In this document: piece by piece, positions 51,409 through 62,418 of the stretch
Position numbering within the stretch: position 1 is the first letter of the stretch
Layout of the letters: each line of letters begins with the position of its first letter
Source of the DNA: Leishmania infantum JPCM5
Lineage: Eukaryota; Euglenozoa; Kinetoplastea; Trypanosomatida; Trypanosomatidae
Assembly (NCBI RefSeq): GCF_000002875.2
Contig: NC_009418.2
Coordinates: 790,130 to 854,129, forward strand
Direction of reading: 5' to 3'
Length of the DNA stretch: 64,000 bases
Made by a program: the position numbers and the translations under genes
Notes under the pieces: generated by a model
The model's database searches: none
Seen by the model: the letters and a program-made list of their open reading frames with translations, nothing else
What the model was told of the DNA's origin: nothing

Positions 51409-52799
51409 CTCTACGCCATGGATGCATGACCCTTTCACCAACAGAAGCGCTCTGGCATCTGGCCGGGATAGGGGGGAGGGGCTGCTTGGCTTGCCCACAG
51501 AGTTGGGTACTGGACTCTGAGACGTTACGCCTTGTGAGGTTGTGCCCTCCCCCCACCCCCGTCATCAGGGCAGTTAGGCACGTGAGGAGGACAAGACAGA
51601 AGAGCGAGGTGTGCAGCAGAGGAATGCGTACGCACTCGAAGACATGCAGGCAAATCAAAATAGAAACGATGACAACGAGAGCGAGGGAGAGCAGTAGAAA
51701 GCGGAGCGTCGCAAGGACGAATTTGCTAGCAAAAATGTCAACTCTCTATGCGCGTCGAGGTATCGGTTTGAGTGCAGGTGCCTCTGCATCCACCGATGAA
51801 GTGAGGATCCGCGAAAAAAAAGAGGAAGGTGTGCCGAGAGCGACTACGGTGCACGTTTGCAAGTGCGTCTCTGGGAAGCAGCGGTTGAGGGTGAGCGAGT
51901 CTCGTCAAGAAAGGAGAACAGATGGTGCCTCGCACGTTGTCGCAGGCCCCATGCGAAGGCGACATGACACAACTCCAGTCGTGAGTCCACGTCCGAAAAT
52001 TGGAGGTGGCTTTGCGCTTTTCCGTCTTCTCGTTTGTCTTGTCTGCGTGCATTACCTTCTTTTTTCTTCCTTTGCCCCTGGCAACGTGCCAGAAGAGTAT
52101 TTTGATTAGCCAGTGCTTCGCACACACTCGGACAGAGTAGAGTCTGAAACCCAGACCGGAGCGCGGCACTCTTCAGCCTTAGCTGGCGCGTGCCCTTCCC
52201 CACCAGACATCCCACGCATTCTCCGAATCTCTCTGCAGACAAGTGTAGCGAACCCGTTGTCACCACCTGTGCAGCATCGACTTTTCCGTTGAAGGCAACA
52301 GACAAGGCAGGCGGGTGCGCACACAAACCCATCCGGTGAAGCAATTCAAATGAGAAAGCGCGGAGGGCGAGGGAGATGGAAAGCGCAAAACAGATTGGCA
52401 ACGAGAGGAGAGAACAAAGGTCACACTCGCGCCAAGGCGGGGCACACACGCACGCACGAAAAAAGGGAAGATAAAGTGAGACGAATAAAAAAAAAACACG
52501 CGCGCAAAAAAAAAAGCCCATGCGATGTACCGCGAAGATGTAGAAGAGACGAGGTCAAAGGAACAGCGTACACAAGACACGACAACATCAACGCACTCGT
52601 GGGGAGATACGATTTCATGAAACGCGAGCCACAGTCGCCAGAGTGGTGCGCAGGCACCGCGACGAGGCAGTGCAACGCGCGCAGAGCAATGACGGAGCTG
52701 GCAGTAGAGAAAGAGAGGGAGGAAAATGCAAACCAGAATCTTCGCCCTCTTTCATCTTCGTGGCTCTTGCCAAGGCGACATGGCAAAGGATGCGAGCGC
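51409..52799. other. Region downstream of the PDI-like gene
   Basis: No gene recognised. Two A runs on the plus strand (about 52487-52496 and 52506-52514) are T runs in the transcript. This is probably the proximal 3' UTR of the PDI-like mRNA. Confidence 0.55.
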
Positions 52800-54101
52800 C
52801 TACGCAGCTCCAACGCGCTCCGACCGGAGGTGAACCTCACCATTCAGAATGCGCTGCAGGGCTGCCTGTAAATCGTCGTCGGAGTCAATATTCTCCAGCA
52901 GCGCGTACCGCACTGTTGTCGGCTTCGAATGGCGCAGAACCACAATGGACCCCGCCAAAGACGTCATCGCCTCCCCAGTAGACGCTATCTGCACACCAAA
53001 GTCGGCTTGGAGCTGCTGCAGCAACTCTTCCTTGTGCTGAGATGCCTCGAAGAACAGCAACGGGTCGTTCTTGAAGTACTGGTGCACATTGTCGAGGTTG
53101 ACGTGCTCGCTAAGGCTGAAAACGCACAGGGGGGACTGGCCGCGAATCTTGCGGGTCTGCGGCGCGCAAAACAGTGATATCACTTTTGGCGTGTATTCGA
53201 CCGGTTCTACCGGAAGTGCTACAGAGGACTGCCGCGCGGCTTCTCGTGTCTGGTGCTGGCTTTCATCCTCGTCAAGGCTCACGGAGTTCATTGGGGCCTC
53301 CGTGCCGGCGCTGCACTCCTTCTCCGCGCAATCCAAGAAGAAGCGCGCGACGGGCTCATAGGCGATAGCCTTTTTCGCGTACGGCACCATCTCAAACTTC
53401 TCCTCTGCATCACCTTCGGCCGGGGTGTAGCGCAGTACGCCGATCATTGGGAGTTGCGAGACGCCAAAGGCCTTCGCCACACCCTTTTCAGGGCTACTGC
53501 TACCCGCGAACACCAGCGGCAGCTCCTTCAGCTTCGGCGACATGCCCATGACCGAAAACATCGGCGGTACCTTGTTCTTCGCGGAGAGCAGCACACCGAT
53601 CATCTTCTTTGGCGCGTCTCGAGCGGCCTGCTTCATCTGCTCTGCTGTCGTCACTGTCATGACCTTGCTCGAGCTGATTCCCTCGACCACCAAACTCTGC
53701 AGCGCCGCCGCTGTGCGTTGGCCTTGGTACTCCTGCGAGGAGGAGACGGACTTTGTGCCGCTCTTCCAGTACTTGATCGTCGGAAAGCCACGCACGCCAA
53801 ACTGCTGTCCAATGTCGGCGTTCTTGTCAGCGTCGATCGCGCCAACGCGGATGGTGCCTTTCACCGACTCGGCAAATCGCTCATACTCGGGGTGGAACTG
53901 CTTGCAGTGGCCACACCACGGCGCATAAAAGAGGATGACCACCGGCTTGTGTGTATTAACAAATGCGTGCAGCGAGGCAGGCGTCAGCTCTGTGACAGCC
54001 GACGACCGTCCGTACGGGTACGCCAACGACGTGTGCACGAGACACGCGACCGCAAAAAGCGCTCCAAGGAGCTGCACTGCTGATGGGGTGCTACGGCACA
54101 T
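52800..54101 (-). CDS. Secretory-pathway protein disulfide isomerase-like protein
   Basis: The protein has 433 residues from the ATG at 54101; the frame continues nine codons further only from a TTG. A signal peptide is evident in residues 10-28 (LLGALFAVACLVHTSLA). A single thioredoxin domain follows with YAPWCGHCKQF (Cys63 and Cys66), DADKNADIGQQFGVRGFPTIKYW and its cis-Pro. This resembles the first domain of P5/PDIA6. A second thioredoxin-like domain without a CxxC occupies about residues 145-260, and a Ser/Glu-rich linker with further helices completes the protein. The end, RSERVGAA, has no KDEL-like retrieval signal, so retention must be by other means or the protein leaves the ER. The likely role is disulfide formation or isomerisation in secretory proteins. 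Confidence 0.9.
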   Translation of the reverse strand: MCRSTPSAVQLLGALFAVACLVHTSLAYPYGRSSAVTELTPASLHAFVNTHKPVVILFYAPWCGHCKQFHPEYERFAESVKGTIRVGAIDADKNADIGQQFGVRGFPTIKYWKSGTKSVSSSQEYQGQRTAAALQSLVVEGISSSKVMTVTTAEQMKQAARDAPKKMIGVLLSAKNKVPPMFSVMGMSPKLKELPLVFAGSSSPEKGVAKAFGVSQLPMIGVLRYTPAEGDAEEKFEMVPYAKKAIAYEPVARFFLDCAEKECSAGTEAPMNSVSLDEDESQHQTREAARQSSVALPVEPVEYTPKVISLFCAPQTRKIRGQSPLCVFSLSEHVNLDNVHQYFKNDPLLFFEASQHKEELLQQLQADFGVQIASTGEAMTSLAGSIVVLRHSKPTTVRYALLENIDSDDDLQAALQRILNGEVHLRSERVGAA

Positions 54102-56063
54102 TCTCTGCAGCGTCGACACAGAGATCAAGAAGAGTCCGCGGCACGACCGACGGAGTCGAACGGAGGAATAAGTTTAATAGCCAACGCTGCGTGTGCCTCT
54201 GAGTGGTGGCGTGAAGAGGGTCGCCGAGAGGGGAGAAGAGGTCAACGATAAGAGTCCAACAGAGAAGACAGCGAGAGCAGAAACGGAACAGTCATAACGA
54301 GCCAATGAGGAGGGATCGGAGAACAGAGCGCCGTCAGAGGAAATACGAAAGAAAAACGAAAAGAAATGCTGCGAGGAAGTAGTCACACTGTGCCCAACGG
54401 GAGGAGAAACAAACAGGGCGCTGTGCAAGGTCCTTCACGGGCGCGAAATTGCTGCAACCAGAAGCACCGTCGTACAGAAACACAACGTGCAGGCCGAGCA
54501 AGCCGCGTCTTGGACCGCACAGCTTCTGCGTGTGAAGGTCGGCAGACTACCTTCTTCTGTGGTACTGGTGATCCCGCGAGCTGTGTAAAAACAAGACAAC
54601 ACGTCGAAGAAAAACGAAAGAGAACGTGTTTTGTTTGGTGCTCTTGTTCAGGGCGTACTCTTCTCCAAAACGTGTGCGATGTGTGTGTGTGTGTGTAGAG
54701 TGTGGGGGGTCGTCGTGCTTGCGGAGAGGGAAGGATAGAGAGAGAAACACGGTGACGCGGTAAACCAGTTGCATAGATGAAAAAGGAGGAAAGTGGTGCG
54801 AGTCGACGGCATCCGTCCGCGTAGGCGGACGCGCCCACACAGGAGAGCGGGACGAGAGATGGAAAAGAAGCGAACGAGAAGAATAAAAGAGGGTGGTGCA
54901 CAACACAGAAAAACCATGTCGAAATGGAGCAGGCGGCAACACACAACAGTGCTGCTGGACGGGAGGCTTCGTCTTTTTTTCCTTCGTACGGTGTCTCCTG
55001 GCTGCCCCTCTCGTGCGTTGCATGCCCTGTGTGTGCGTGTGTGTGCATCTATGTGAGGACCTCACTCGTACAGGCCCCCGAAGGGTGGGTTGTCACACAC
55101 TCACATGCTGAAACATGCAACAGCGTCTCGTCGCCGCCGTATGCCTCTTCATGGCCGCATTTCGTCTTCCTATTTAGTGTTGTCGGTTTTGGGCCCGAGT
55201 GGGGGGGGGCGGGGCAACAAATTCGAAAACACACACACACGAACCCGATGAATGTTCTGCGCGACCTTTTTCCGCCGTTTCGATTCTTGCCCTTCGAAGG
55301 CAGGAGAAGATGCCGAGGGCAGAGGAAAGGTCGGCCCATAGAGGTAGGGAGACGGCCCAATGAAAACAAAAGACAGCAGTCGCCGCCCTAGCGTGAACGG
55401 CGCGACCTACCCTCGCCATCTGCGCATGGCAGGTGCCGTCCCATGTGATTGTGTGCGACTGTGCTAGTGTTCCCAGATGCACAGGGAGTGGGGGCATAAA
55501 CATGTGAGCACATCGCCTAGAACAGCTTGCGTCAACTTCATCACCGCGTCACGGCCGCGGTCGCAGTCGGTGCGGCACGCACGAACCACATCGTGTCCTG
55601 GCTCTGCCCCCCGTCGTGTATGCACGTGCTGTTGATGCCACAACAGCAGCGGAAGAAATCAAATGTGAACAGCGTGGAGAAAATAGTCAAGGCACGCAGG
55701 TGGGACTCTGTCTGGTTCACGGAAACGGAAAAAACCGCCGAATGCGCAGTGACTCCGAGGGCCCCTCCATGCGCGCTTCGGCGGAGAGGACGCCGTCAAC
55801 GTTGAGCAGCTCGCAGTCGTCCGCGAGAGCCGTGCCGTGGTCCATGGCGCGCTCGTGCTTCTTGACCGGCATCCTCAACTCGCGTCCACTAGCGTTGCGA
55901 GCCGACGCCTTTTGTGGCAGGAGGTGAAGCTCGGTTATAAATCGGGTCATGGAGCGCACGTGCGCGGCGACGCTGCTGCAGTCAGTGAGATTCGAAGCGG
56001 CTGGAGAGCCGCGCTGTCGCCCGCTGGCCGAGGAGGAAGTCCGTCAGGAGACTACCCAGGTCG
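54102..56063. other. Intergenic region with possible out-of-frame extension of the small gene
   Basis: Most of it is UTR-like, with a TG run at about 54678-54698 and a CA run at 55229-55241. Near the right end (55717-56063) two further minus-strand frames look protein-like, as noted for the small gene at 56064-56678. Otherwise no gene is seen. Confidence 0.5.
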
Positions 56064-56678
56064 TCATCCTTGTTGCCGCACCGTCTCCTTTTTCGGGCGT
56101 AGAATCGAGCATGCTGGGTCGCCATCGACGCAGATCGCCAACAGCACCGCACCGCTCGCGCAAGCGCTGATCGGAAAGCGTGGAGCGAAGAAAGCGCGCT
56201 TGATCAAGTAGGCGAACTGGCCCTCCGGCAATGCGGATATGTCCATCCACTGCAGCAAGGACATGGTGCCAATCTCCGTGTCTGCTTCGCGCCGCCGCTC
56301 TACTCGCCGTCGCTCCTCAAGGTTGTCCTTGTCGGTGTATGTTGAGCCTTCACGCCAGAGGTCGTCTCCGTGGGCATCCCTGCTTCCCGTTTCGTTTTCT
56401 GTTCCCGCTCGCCCATCGGTAGTCTCTTGCAGTCCCACCCACTTGCCGTCATTCGGGGACGCCTTCATCGTGGGAGCATCGGACGAAGGTAGCAGAGGTG
56501 AACGCTGCTGTGCGCGCTCCACAGCTTTGTCTTGCGAAGCTGGCACAGACGGCAAACCCGGCGAAGCGGCAGAGGCGGCGGTTGTTGCGGCGGTCAATGA
56601 AGCAGGTTTGCTATTCGGCTGCGTATCCGTAGGCGCAAGACTCTCGGACGGGTGTCCCAAAGCAAGTGTCTTCGTCAT
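56064..56678 (-). CDS. Small hypothetical protein with one hydrophobic segment
   Basis: A 204-residue protein from the ATG at 56678. The frame continues to 56861 but there reads through pyrimidine-rich sequence with a likely AG acceptor (TTCTTGGACGCCAG) shortly before this ATG. Residues 1-130 are low-complexity, Ser/Thr/Ala/Pro-rich, then charged (NLEERRRVERRREADTE). The ordered part starts near residue 141 (MSLLQWMDISALPEGQFAYL) and has one hydrophobic stretch, ISACASGAVLLAICV, at about residues 172-186. It ends ILRPKKETVRQQG. The next minus-strand frame over the following 30 codons also reads like protein (DDDLGSLLTDFLLGQRATAR), so the true C-terminus may be lost to a frameshift or sequence error at the AAAAA run near 56090. 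I do not recognise the family. Confidence 0.6.
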   Translation of the reverse strand: MTKTLALGHPSESLAPTDTQPNSKPASLTAATTAASAASPGLPSVPASQDKAVERAQQRSPLLPSSDAPTMKASPNDGKWVGLQETTDGRAGTENETGSRDAHGDDLWREGSTYTDKDNLEERRRVERRREADTEIGTMSLLQWMDISALPEGQFAYLIKRAFFAPRFPISACASGAVLLAICVDGDPACSILRPKKETVRQQG

Positions 56679-59178
56679 GGCGCCGCGGCACTGGCGTCCA
56701 AGAACGCAGAAGAGAGGCGGCGGTGGGTCTGCAAAAGACCCACAAGAGGCTGAGAAGAGCCAGTACACGAGCATGGCGCACTGAGTGATCAGTGTGTGCA
56801 CCGATTGCGAGACGTGCGGCGGAGAAGAAGCCCGAATCCATAATGATTGTGTGACCTCCACCTGCGCCGCTGTTGGGCGAAAGACGTTGTGGCAGGTGGT
56901 TGTACCCGCGACAGAGGCCCCAGAAGGAAGGCTATATTACAGGCGATGGTGAAAAAGAAGAGACCGCAGCTGTCGATATGTGTGTGTGTGTGTGTGGGTG
57001 CTCCGGCGGCTGCCACGAGTCTCTGTCAGACACACACACGCACACACATCACTGCTGAGCGCGTAGGTAGCAATGGCGGAGCGGACACATGCGTGCGCCG
57101 TCCCCATCCCGTCAGAAAGCACACTGCGCGCCAAAGAGACGTCTTCGTGCAGGCAAAAAGAAAGAATACAGAGTGCTGTGAGGCGCGCGAGAGACCGCGA
57201 TAGCAACAGCAGCAACACGACAACAGCACGCAAATCTAAAAAAAAAACACAACACACTTGTCCTTTTCTGCGCTCATGACCGGTAGAAGCACTCACGTCG
57301 CCTCTAGCCCTGAGAACGCCGCCTTTTGGTGCGCGTGCGTGTATGCGACGCCCGTTTGGTTTTCAAAGATGTGGGAAAGTTATCGGAGCTCACTGCCTGT
57401 CAGCCGCGCCCGGCGAATCATAGAAAAAAAAACAAGATAATAGTGCGAGCACTGTTGCCAACACAACCGCTCTCGCACTTCACCTCCTCTTCGTCTTTGT
57501 GCAGGTGGAAGCGGAGGAGTGATATCCGGGAGGGGGGAGAAGCGATGACGACTGAGAAGAAACAAACGATCACACACAAACACATATATTGTATGCTGCT
57601 GGTGAAGTAGAGAGGCAGGGCAACTCGTCAAAACTAGATGGGTGTGCTACGCCTCTCTCCGACCCCCCTCCCCTCTTTCCACAGCCGGGCTGTCTGCGTG
57701 CTCGGCGCTCGTATCGGTGGCTGTGCGTGAGCCGCGGTATATCTTAGTGTCGGCACTGTTTCTCTTTGTTTGTCGCCGTTCGCATGCGTCCCGCTCTGCT
57801 GAAAACCCGAGCCGAAAGTGAAGAGGCAAGGTGCCGCCCCCTGGCGTGTGAGAAAGCGCGAAGTCGCTCATGAAACCACAGGAGGGCGGGCGGCTAAAAA
57901 AGACAACGAGGGGAAGGCCGTTGCGTGCGTTGATGCATCTGCGAATCACGGCGCCAACTATGCAACCGCAGCTATGATCCCCACGTGAGCTAGGTCCACA
58001 GGGCCGGCAGCGTTCGATTCCATCCACCAAGAAGGGGTGACAGAGGGGCTAGGGGTACAGGGGGCCGCTCGTCTCATCTATCCTCCCTCTCCCCATCCGT
58101 TATCGATCTCTCATTGTGTGCAGCGACGAAACGTCATCGCTGTCTCGATTGCGGAGACCAGGAGAAAGAAAAGCGCCAGCCGCCAAGTGTGAAGATGGAG
58201 TGGGGGTGTTGTGTCTCGCAGGGAGGAGGGGGGGGCATGCAAAAAAAGCGTAAAAGGGCAATCGGAGAGAGAGCGGGGGAGAGGGCGTGGGCGTGCGTGC
58301 GTGTGGACGAAAAAAGCTGATATGAACGAAAGAGGTGGACGAAAGAGGCTTGAAGGAAGGCTGCTGCGTGCGCATGCCTGCGCATCGCCGCAAGGCACCA
58401 CTACCACACCGAAAAGCAAAGCAAAGGGGTCAGCGGAGGGCCACGCCAACGGTCACGATAGCGTCTTAGATCCACTGCGCAGTGGCATTGGTTCAACGGA
58501 GATTGTGCAAGCACTGCGGAAGCGGTAAGGCGACAAATAAACCAAAAACAACAAAAGGTACAGCGCGGCCAGGAATGGGCAGAATGCTGCGTGTGGTGTT
58601 CTTCGTTGGCCGTGATGCATCGACGGCGATTCCTTCGTCATTGTCCTTTCATGACTCTGGCTTTGCCCCACCTCGGACGGCCTAGCCGCGCATCTGTGAG
58701 GTAATGCAGCTGTGCGCGAGACACGGATTCGCCTAATCGCTTCTTTGCTGCTGCCCAATGTGCACACTAGCACGCTACAGCTACGCTCAGCGGCACAAGA
58801 AGAGGCCCATCCCTTGACGAGACTCGCGTGTCTCAGAGAGCCGAAGAGAGGGCGGAACGAAAAAAAAAGAAAACGAAAAGACGAAGCGTAGGCCACTCTA
58901 CCATAGCACAGGCAGAGGTGTGCATCTATAAGCTCGAGAGAGAGAAACACGGCAGAGACAAAAAAAGCGTCGTTGCCGAGGCGGTGGTGTATGGAGAGCG
59001 GCGTTGGGTACAGCTGTCCGTGCACAGCCACAAGCCGCAGCCTCTACTTCACTCCCGCCCACCCCACCCCCTTTCGCACTCGCACGTCACGAGTTTCTGT
59101 CGACAGAGCGCTCCGCACCATCGCTCCTTCTTTCGGCCGCATCTCATCGGCCTCTCCCCCGTCTCCTCCCAACCCGTG
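56679..59178. other. Intergenic region
   Basis: No supported gene. A TG run lies at 56979-56996, a CA run at about 57029-57047, and A runs at 57238-57247 and 57424-57431 are T runs in the transcript. A 127-codon minus-strand ORF at 57647-58030 has no recognisable feature. Confidence 0.55.
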
Positions 59179-62100
59179 TCAGAGCCAGGAGTCAATAAAG
59201 CGGGTGGCGGAGTTTGAAGTGGCTGTGAAAGTGGGACGGTACCGCACGTACGACACCTCCACGCTGCGCAACGTGTCTTTGGTGGACGACAGTCCGAGGT
59301 GCGGTCGCTGGTATGCCTGTGGTGGTGTGGCGGGACCCTTTGAGGATGAAGACCGCTGCAGCTGGCGCGCGAACGACGAGGCACACCGTGGCGCTCGCCG
59401 GGCGCTGCAATCAAGCCGACGTGGCTCCTGGTGGACTGCGCGAGACCACAAGAACGTAGTGAACGAAGTTCCCCACTGTACGCTTGCATCGCACTGGGCC
59501 TTCTCTGGCTTTGAGAACAGGGGCTGCTCCGCCTCCAACGACTGGCTGGCATCCAAGGACACCAGCGGCGACGCCTGCACACGCGGAGGCGGTGGCTTGG
59601 CCAAACACAACGCCACTGTGGAGCACGGTGTGCAGTTTTCCTCCTCACCATCGCTGAGTGCGGGTGACATCAACGCGGGGTGCTGCGTCTGGCGTCTGCG
59701 GTTGTGGCGTGCCTCATTGGCGAAGGCGATGCGCCCGCTCTCGCCACCCACGCCTTCCACAGCGAGGCCTGCGTGCTGCGCGGCGTGTGCGACGGGCGGG
59801 TTCCGCCGCTGAAGTCCGCGAATGGGCAGAGTGTGAATGTACTGCGTGGCTGGAAGCATGAAGAGAGAGCAGCAGCTCTCGCCCAGCGCCTGCGCTGGTG
59901 ACTGAATCATGGACACTGTCGGGGTACCGAGGTTCAGCGTGTCGGCGACACAACGGGGGGTGGCCCACCCACCTGCAGAGTGATCAGCAGACCTGTGCAA
60001 CAGTGCAAGGTCACCCGTCGCCGCATCGGGGCGGAACAGCTTCTGGGGCTGCTGGTGCGATGGCTGCGCCTGCATCTCCGTGACCACCAACGACATCGCT
60101 GTCAAGTCCTCGGACACCTCTTCAGCGGCTCGTTCGGGATGCAGCGCTGTGCGAGGTGGGCTTTTGTGAGCGGAGAGGGCGTGATCACATGGAAAGACAT
60201 GGACAGCGCCAAAGATAGGGGAGGCGCGCAAGACGCTCGGTTGCTGTCGCTGCGGTGGCGGCGGCTGCACAGCAGCGCTCGAAGGGAAGTCGCTGAGGAA
60301 GCGCGAAGATTGGTCCTCAATGGATGACGGCGGCGGCGTTGGATGCTGCTGCTGCGACACCTCGCTCGGGTGCGGCGTCCACACGCGCGTTGTCTGGCGG
60401 GCCCGCACGCGAATCGGTGACACAGAGCACTCGGAGCCGATGGTGCTGATGCTGTGGGCGCTGCTCAGGTAGTCGGCAATGTTGCCATCGGAGAGCGGCG
60501 GCACACCGCCACCTTCAGAGAAAGATACCCCGGCCGTCTGGCTCCTCGATGCGCGAGCGTCCTCTGCTGCCCCAAAGGCATTCGCCATCGCAGCCGGCGT
60601 CGCCGCGTCGAGTTTGCCATCATCGCATTCATGAGCGTCGCCCTGCACTGCAGACACTACAGGGGACGGCGAGCCGGACGCACGAGGCGTGGAGGTCAGG
60701 GTGGGCGCTCCTGCCGCAGCGGCGGCGGTGGCCACAAGCTCGGGGTACGCCGAATACCCTTTCGTGGGTATGGGTGACAGTTTCACCGGCGTAGGAAAGC
60801 CCGTAATCTCCGCCAGGCTCTCCCAGCCTGGGGTTGCGTTGCCGCCCCTCCACCTGTGCGCCCGATGCAGCGGCGTGGGAGTGGCCAGCGAGCCAGCATT
60901 CGGGGGCAATACGCCCGATGAACACGGGCGCGCTGTCGGCGTGTGCGTGGCTGTGGCGGCGTGGGTGCTGAGCAGGCGAAGGAAAAGCCCTTGGCGAAGC
61001 GGTGAGGTCATGGGCGTTTTGAAAGCAGAGAGGCTGCCGTTCGTCCCCGCGGAAGTCGTGGGGGCATACGGCGTGCCTTCCATCTGGGCAGCCTTCGCCG
61101 CTGCAGGCGAGTTCTCGGCGCTGTCCTCAATGACCTGCGTTGTGAGACCCTCCTTGGCAGGCCCGCAGCCCCTCGGCACCACTGCGTCAAGCGACTCCCC
61201 GCTGGCACCCACAGCGGCCACCACAGAGAGCACAGACGCGTTAGGGGTCGCGCAAGAAGACACAGAGGTTGCGGCGTAGTGAACGGCAAAGTGCCCACTG
61301 GAGCTGCAGTCGGTGCTCTCACATCCACCGGTGCCGCCGCGATTAGGAGCGAGCAGAGGACTCGCTCGTATGTCGCGATGACGAGGAGGCGTGTGCGCCA
61401 CTGCATCCACTGCCGCGCAGTGTGCGGCAGGCGCTGCCTCCGGCCCAGGCTGAAGGGTGCGGCAGCGGGCCGAGGCAGTGGATATGTCCGTAAAGTCGTC
61501 GTCGTCGTCGAAGAGCACGCGCTCCGCACCCGCGGCAGCAACGGGGGTGACCCCGCTACCGGTGTTGGACGTGAACACGTGCGGCGGCGGCCTTGCTCTG
61601 CTACACGCATGCAGCGCCGAAACGGCGCCACGGCGCTCTTCACTTGCGCGTTGGGGTGCGTCCGTGCAACACACAGCGTCCACTTCGCCTGCCTGGAAAG
61701 TGCTTGCCAGCTTTAGCGGCGGCTGAGTGACCGCGTGCATAGCCTCCTGATTGCCTACCGCAGCGCCGGACGTCCACTGGCGAGGTACGCCACTAGCTGC
61801 CGCACAGAGCACCAATGCCTCGGCACCTCCATGGTTACACAACAACAGCGCAGGACTTGAGGACGCCGCCGCGGCAGCCGGTGGCCACTCTGCAAACCAT
61901 GACGAGTGGTAGTCACTGTCTGGAACTGCGGCCGAGTCGCCGTGGCTGTTTAGGTCATCTGCAAACGGGCTCGGGCTCACCCCTTGCAGACTGTGGTGGG
62001 CGCTTTGCCTCGACAGTGCCTGACCGCCAGCGTTTTTCGGCATGCCGGATGCATCGCCGACATCATGATCCGCACATCCAGCACGCGGCGGAGGCGGAGG

Positions 62101-62418
62101 CACTCGAGGCGAAGGTGAGAGAGCCGTGTGGAACAGCGTCGCGTCACCGCACCACTCACCCTCCGGCACCGTTACCGTGTTCACGGTGAGTGAGCTCCAC
62201 GGCGACCCCAGCGCGCTCCGCTCATCGGCATCGGTGGTGGTGCTGCCCACGATACCTGCCGCTTCGCGCGGCCGGCTCCCTTGAAACGGTGCCGGCGACT
62301 CGGATGGAGGTACGCGGGAAGGTGAACGGCGGGAGCATCTCCGGGTATCACGCACATTCACCACGGAGCGAGCCCCGCACTGGTATACGAGAAGACGTCG
62401 TTCCGTGGCCGGCTGCAT
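59179..62418 (-). CDS. Large low-complexity hypothetical protein
   Basis: A 1079-residue protein with a clean ATG at 62418. It is mostly disordered: Ala, Ser, Pro and Thr make up much of the length, with many SP/TP sites that could be phosphorylated. A more conserved-looking patch occurs near residues 525-560 (GWESLAEITGFPTPVKLSP then YSAYPELVA). Another occurs at the very end, where SVEVSYVRYRPTF precedes a short hydrophobic tail RFIDSWL. No catalytic domain, membrane segment or clear coiled coil is seen. Proteins of this type are common in trypanosomatids and include cytoskeletal and RNA-regulatory factors; no function can be assigned. The 3.2-kb stop-free frame in the transcribed direction is the main support. 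Confidence 0.82.
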   Translation of the reverse strand: MQPATERRLLVYQCGARSVVNVRDTRRCSRRSPSRVPPSESPAPFQGSRPREAAGIVGSTTTDADERSALGSPWSSLTVNTVTVPEGEWCGDATLFHTALSPSPRVPPPPPRAGCADHDVGDASGMPKNAGGQALSRQSAHHSLQGVSPSPFADDLNSHGDSAAVPDSDYHSSWFAEWPPAAAAASSSPALLLCNHGGAEALVLCAAASGVPRQWTSGAAVGNQEAMHAVTQPPLKLASTFQAGEVDAVCCTDAPQRASEERRGAVSALHACSRARPPPHVFTSNTGSGVTPVAAAGAERVLFDDDDDFTDISTASARCRTLQPGPEAAPAAHCAAVDAVAHTPPRHRDIRASPLLAPNRGGTGGCESTDCSSSGHFAVHYAATSVSSCATPNASVLSVVAAVGASGESLDAVVPRGCGPAKEGLTTQVIEDSAENSPAAAKAAQMEGTPYAPTTSAGTNGSLSAFKTPMTSPLRQGLFLRLLSTHAATATHTPTARPCSSGVLPPNAGSLATPTPLHRAHRWRGGNATPGWESLAEITGFPTPVKLSPIPTKGYSAYPELVATAAAAAGAPTLTSTPRASGSPSPVVSAVQGDAHECDDGKLDAATPAAMANAFGAAEDARASRSQTAGVSFSEGGGVPPLSDGNIADYLSSAHSISTIGSECSVSPIRVRARQTTRVWTPHPSEVSQQQHPTPPPSSIEDQSSRFLSDFPSSAAVQPPPPQRQQPSVLRASPIFGAVHVFPCDHALSAHKSPPRTALHPERAAEEVSEDLTAMSLVVTEMQAQPSHQQPQKLFRPDAATGDLALLHRSADHSAGGWATPRCVADTLNLGTPTVSMIQSPAQALGESCCSLFMLPATQYIHTLPIRGLQRRNPPVAHAAQHAGLAVEGVGGESGRIAFANEARHNRRRQTQHPALMSPALSDGEEENCTPCSTVALCLAKPPPPRVQASPLVSLDASQSLEAEQPLFSKPEKAQCDASVQWGTSFTTFLWSRAVHQEPRRLDCSARRAPRCASSFARQLQRSSSSKGPATPPQAYQRPHLGLSSTKDTLRSVEVSYVRYRPTFTATSNSATRFIDSWL

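Noticed and set aside
57647..58030. 127-codon minus-strand ORF
   Set aside because: No recognisable feature and a composition like UTR; there is no support beyond its length.
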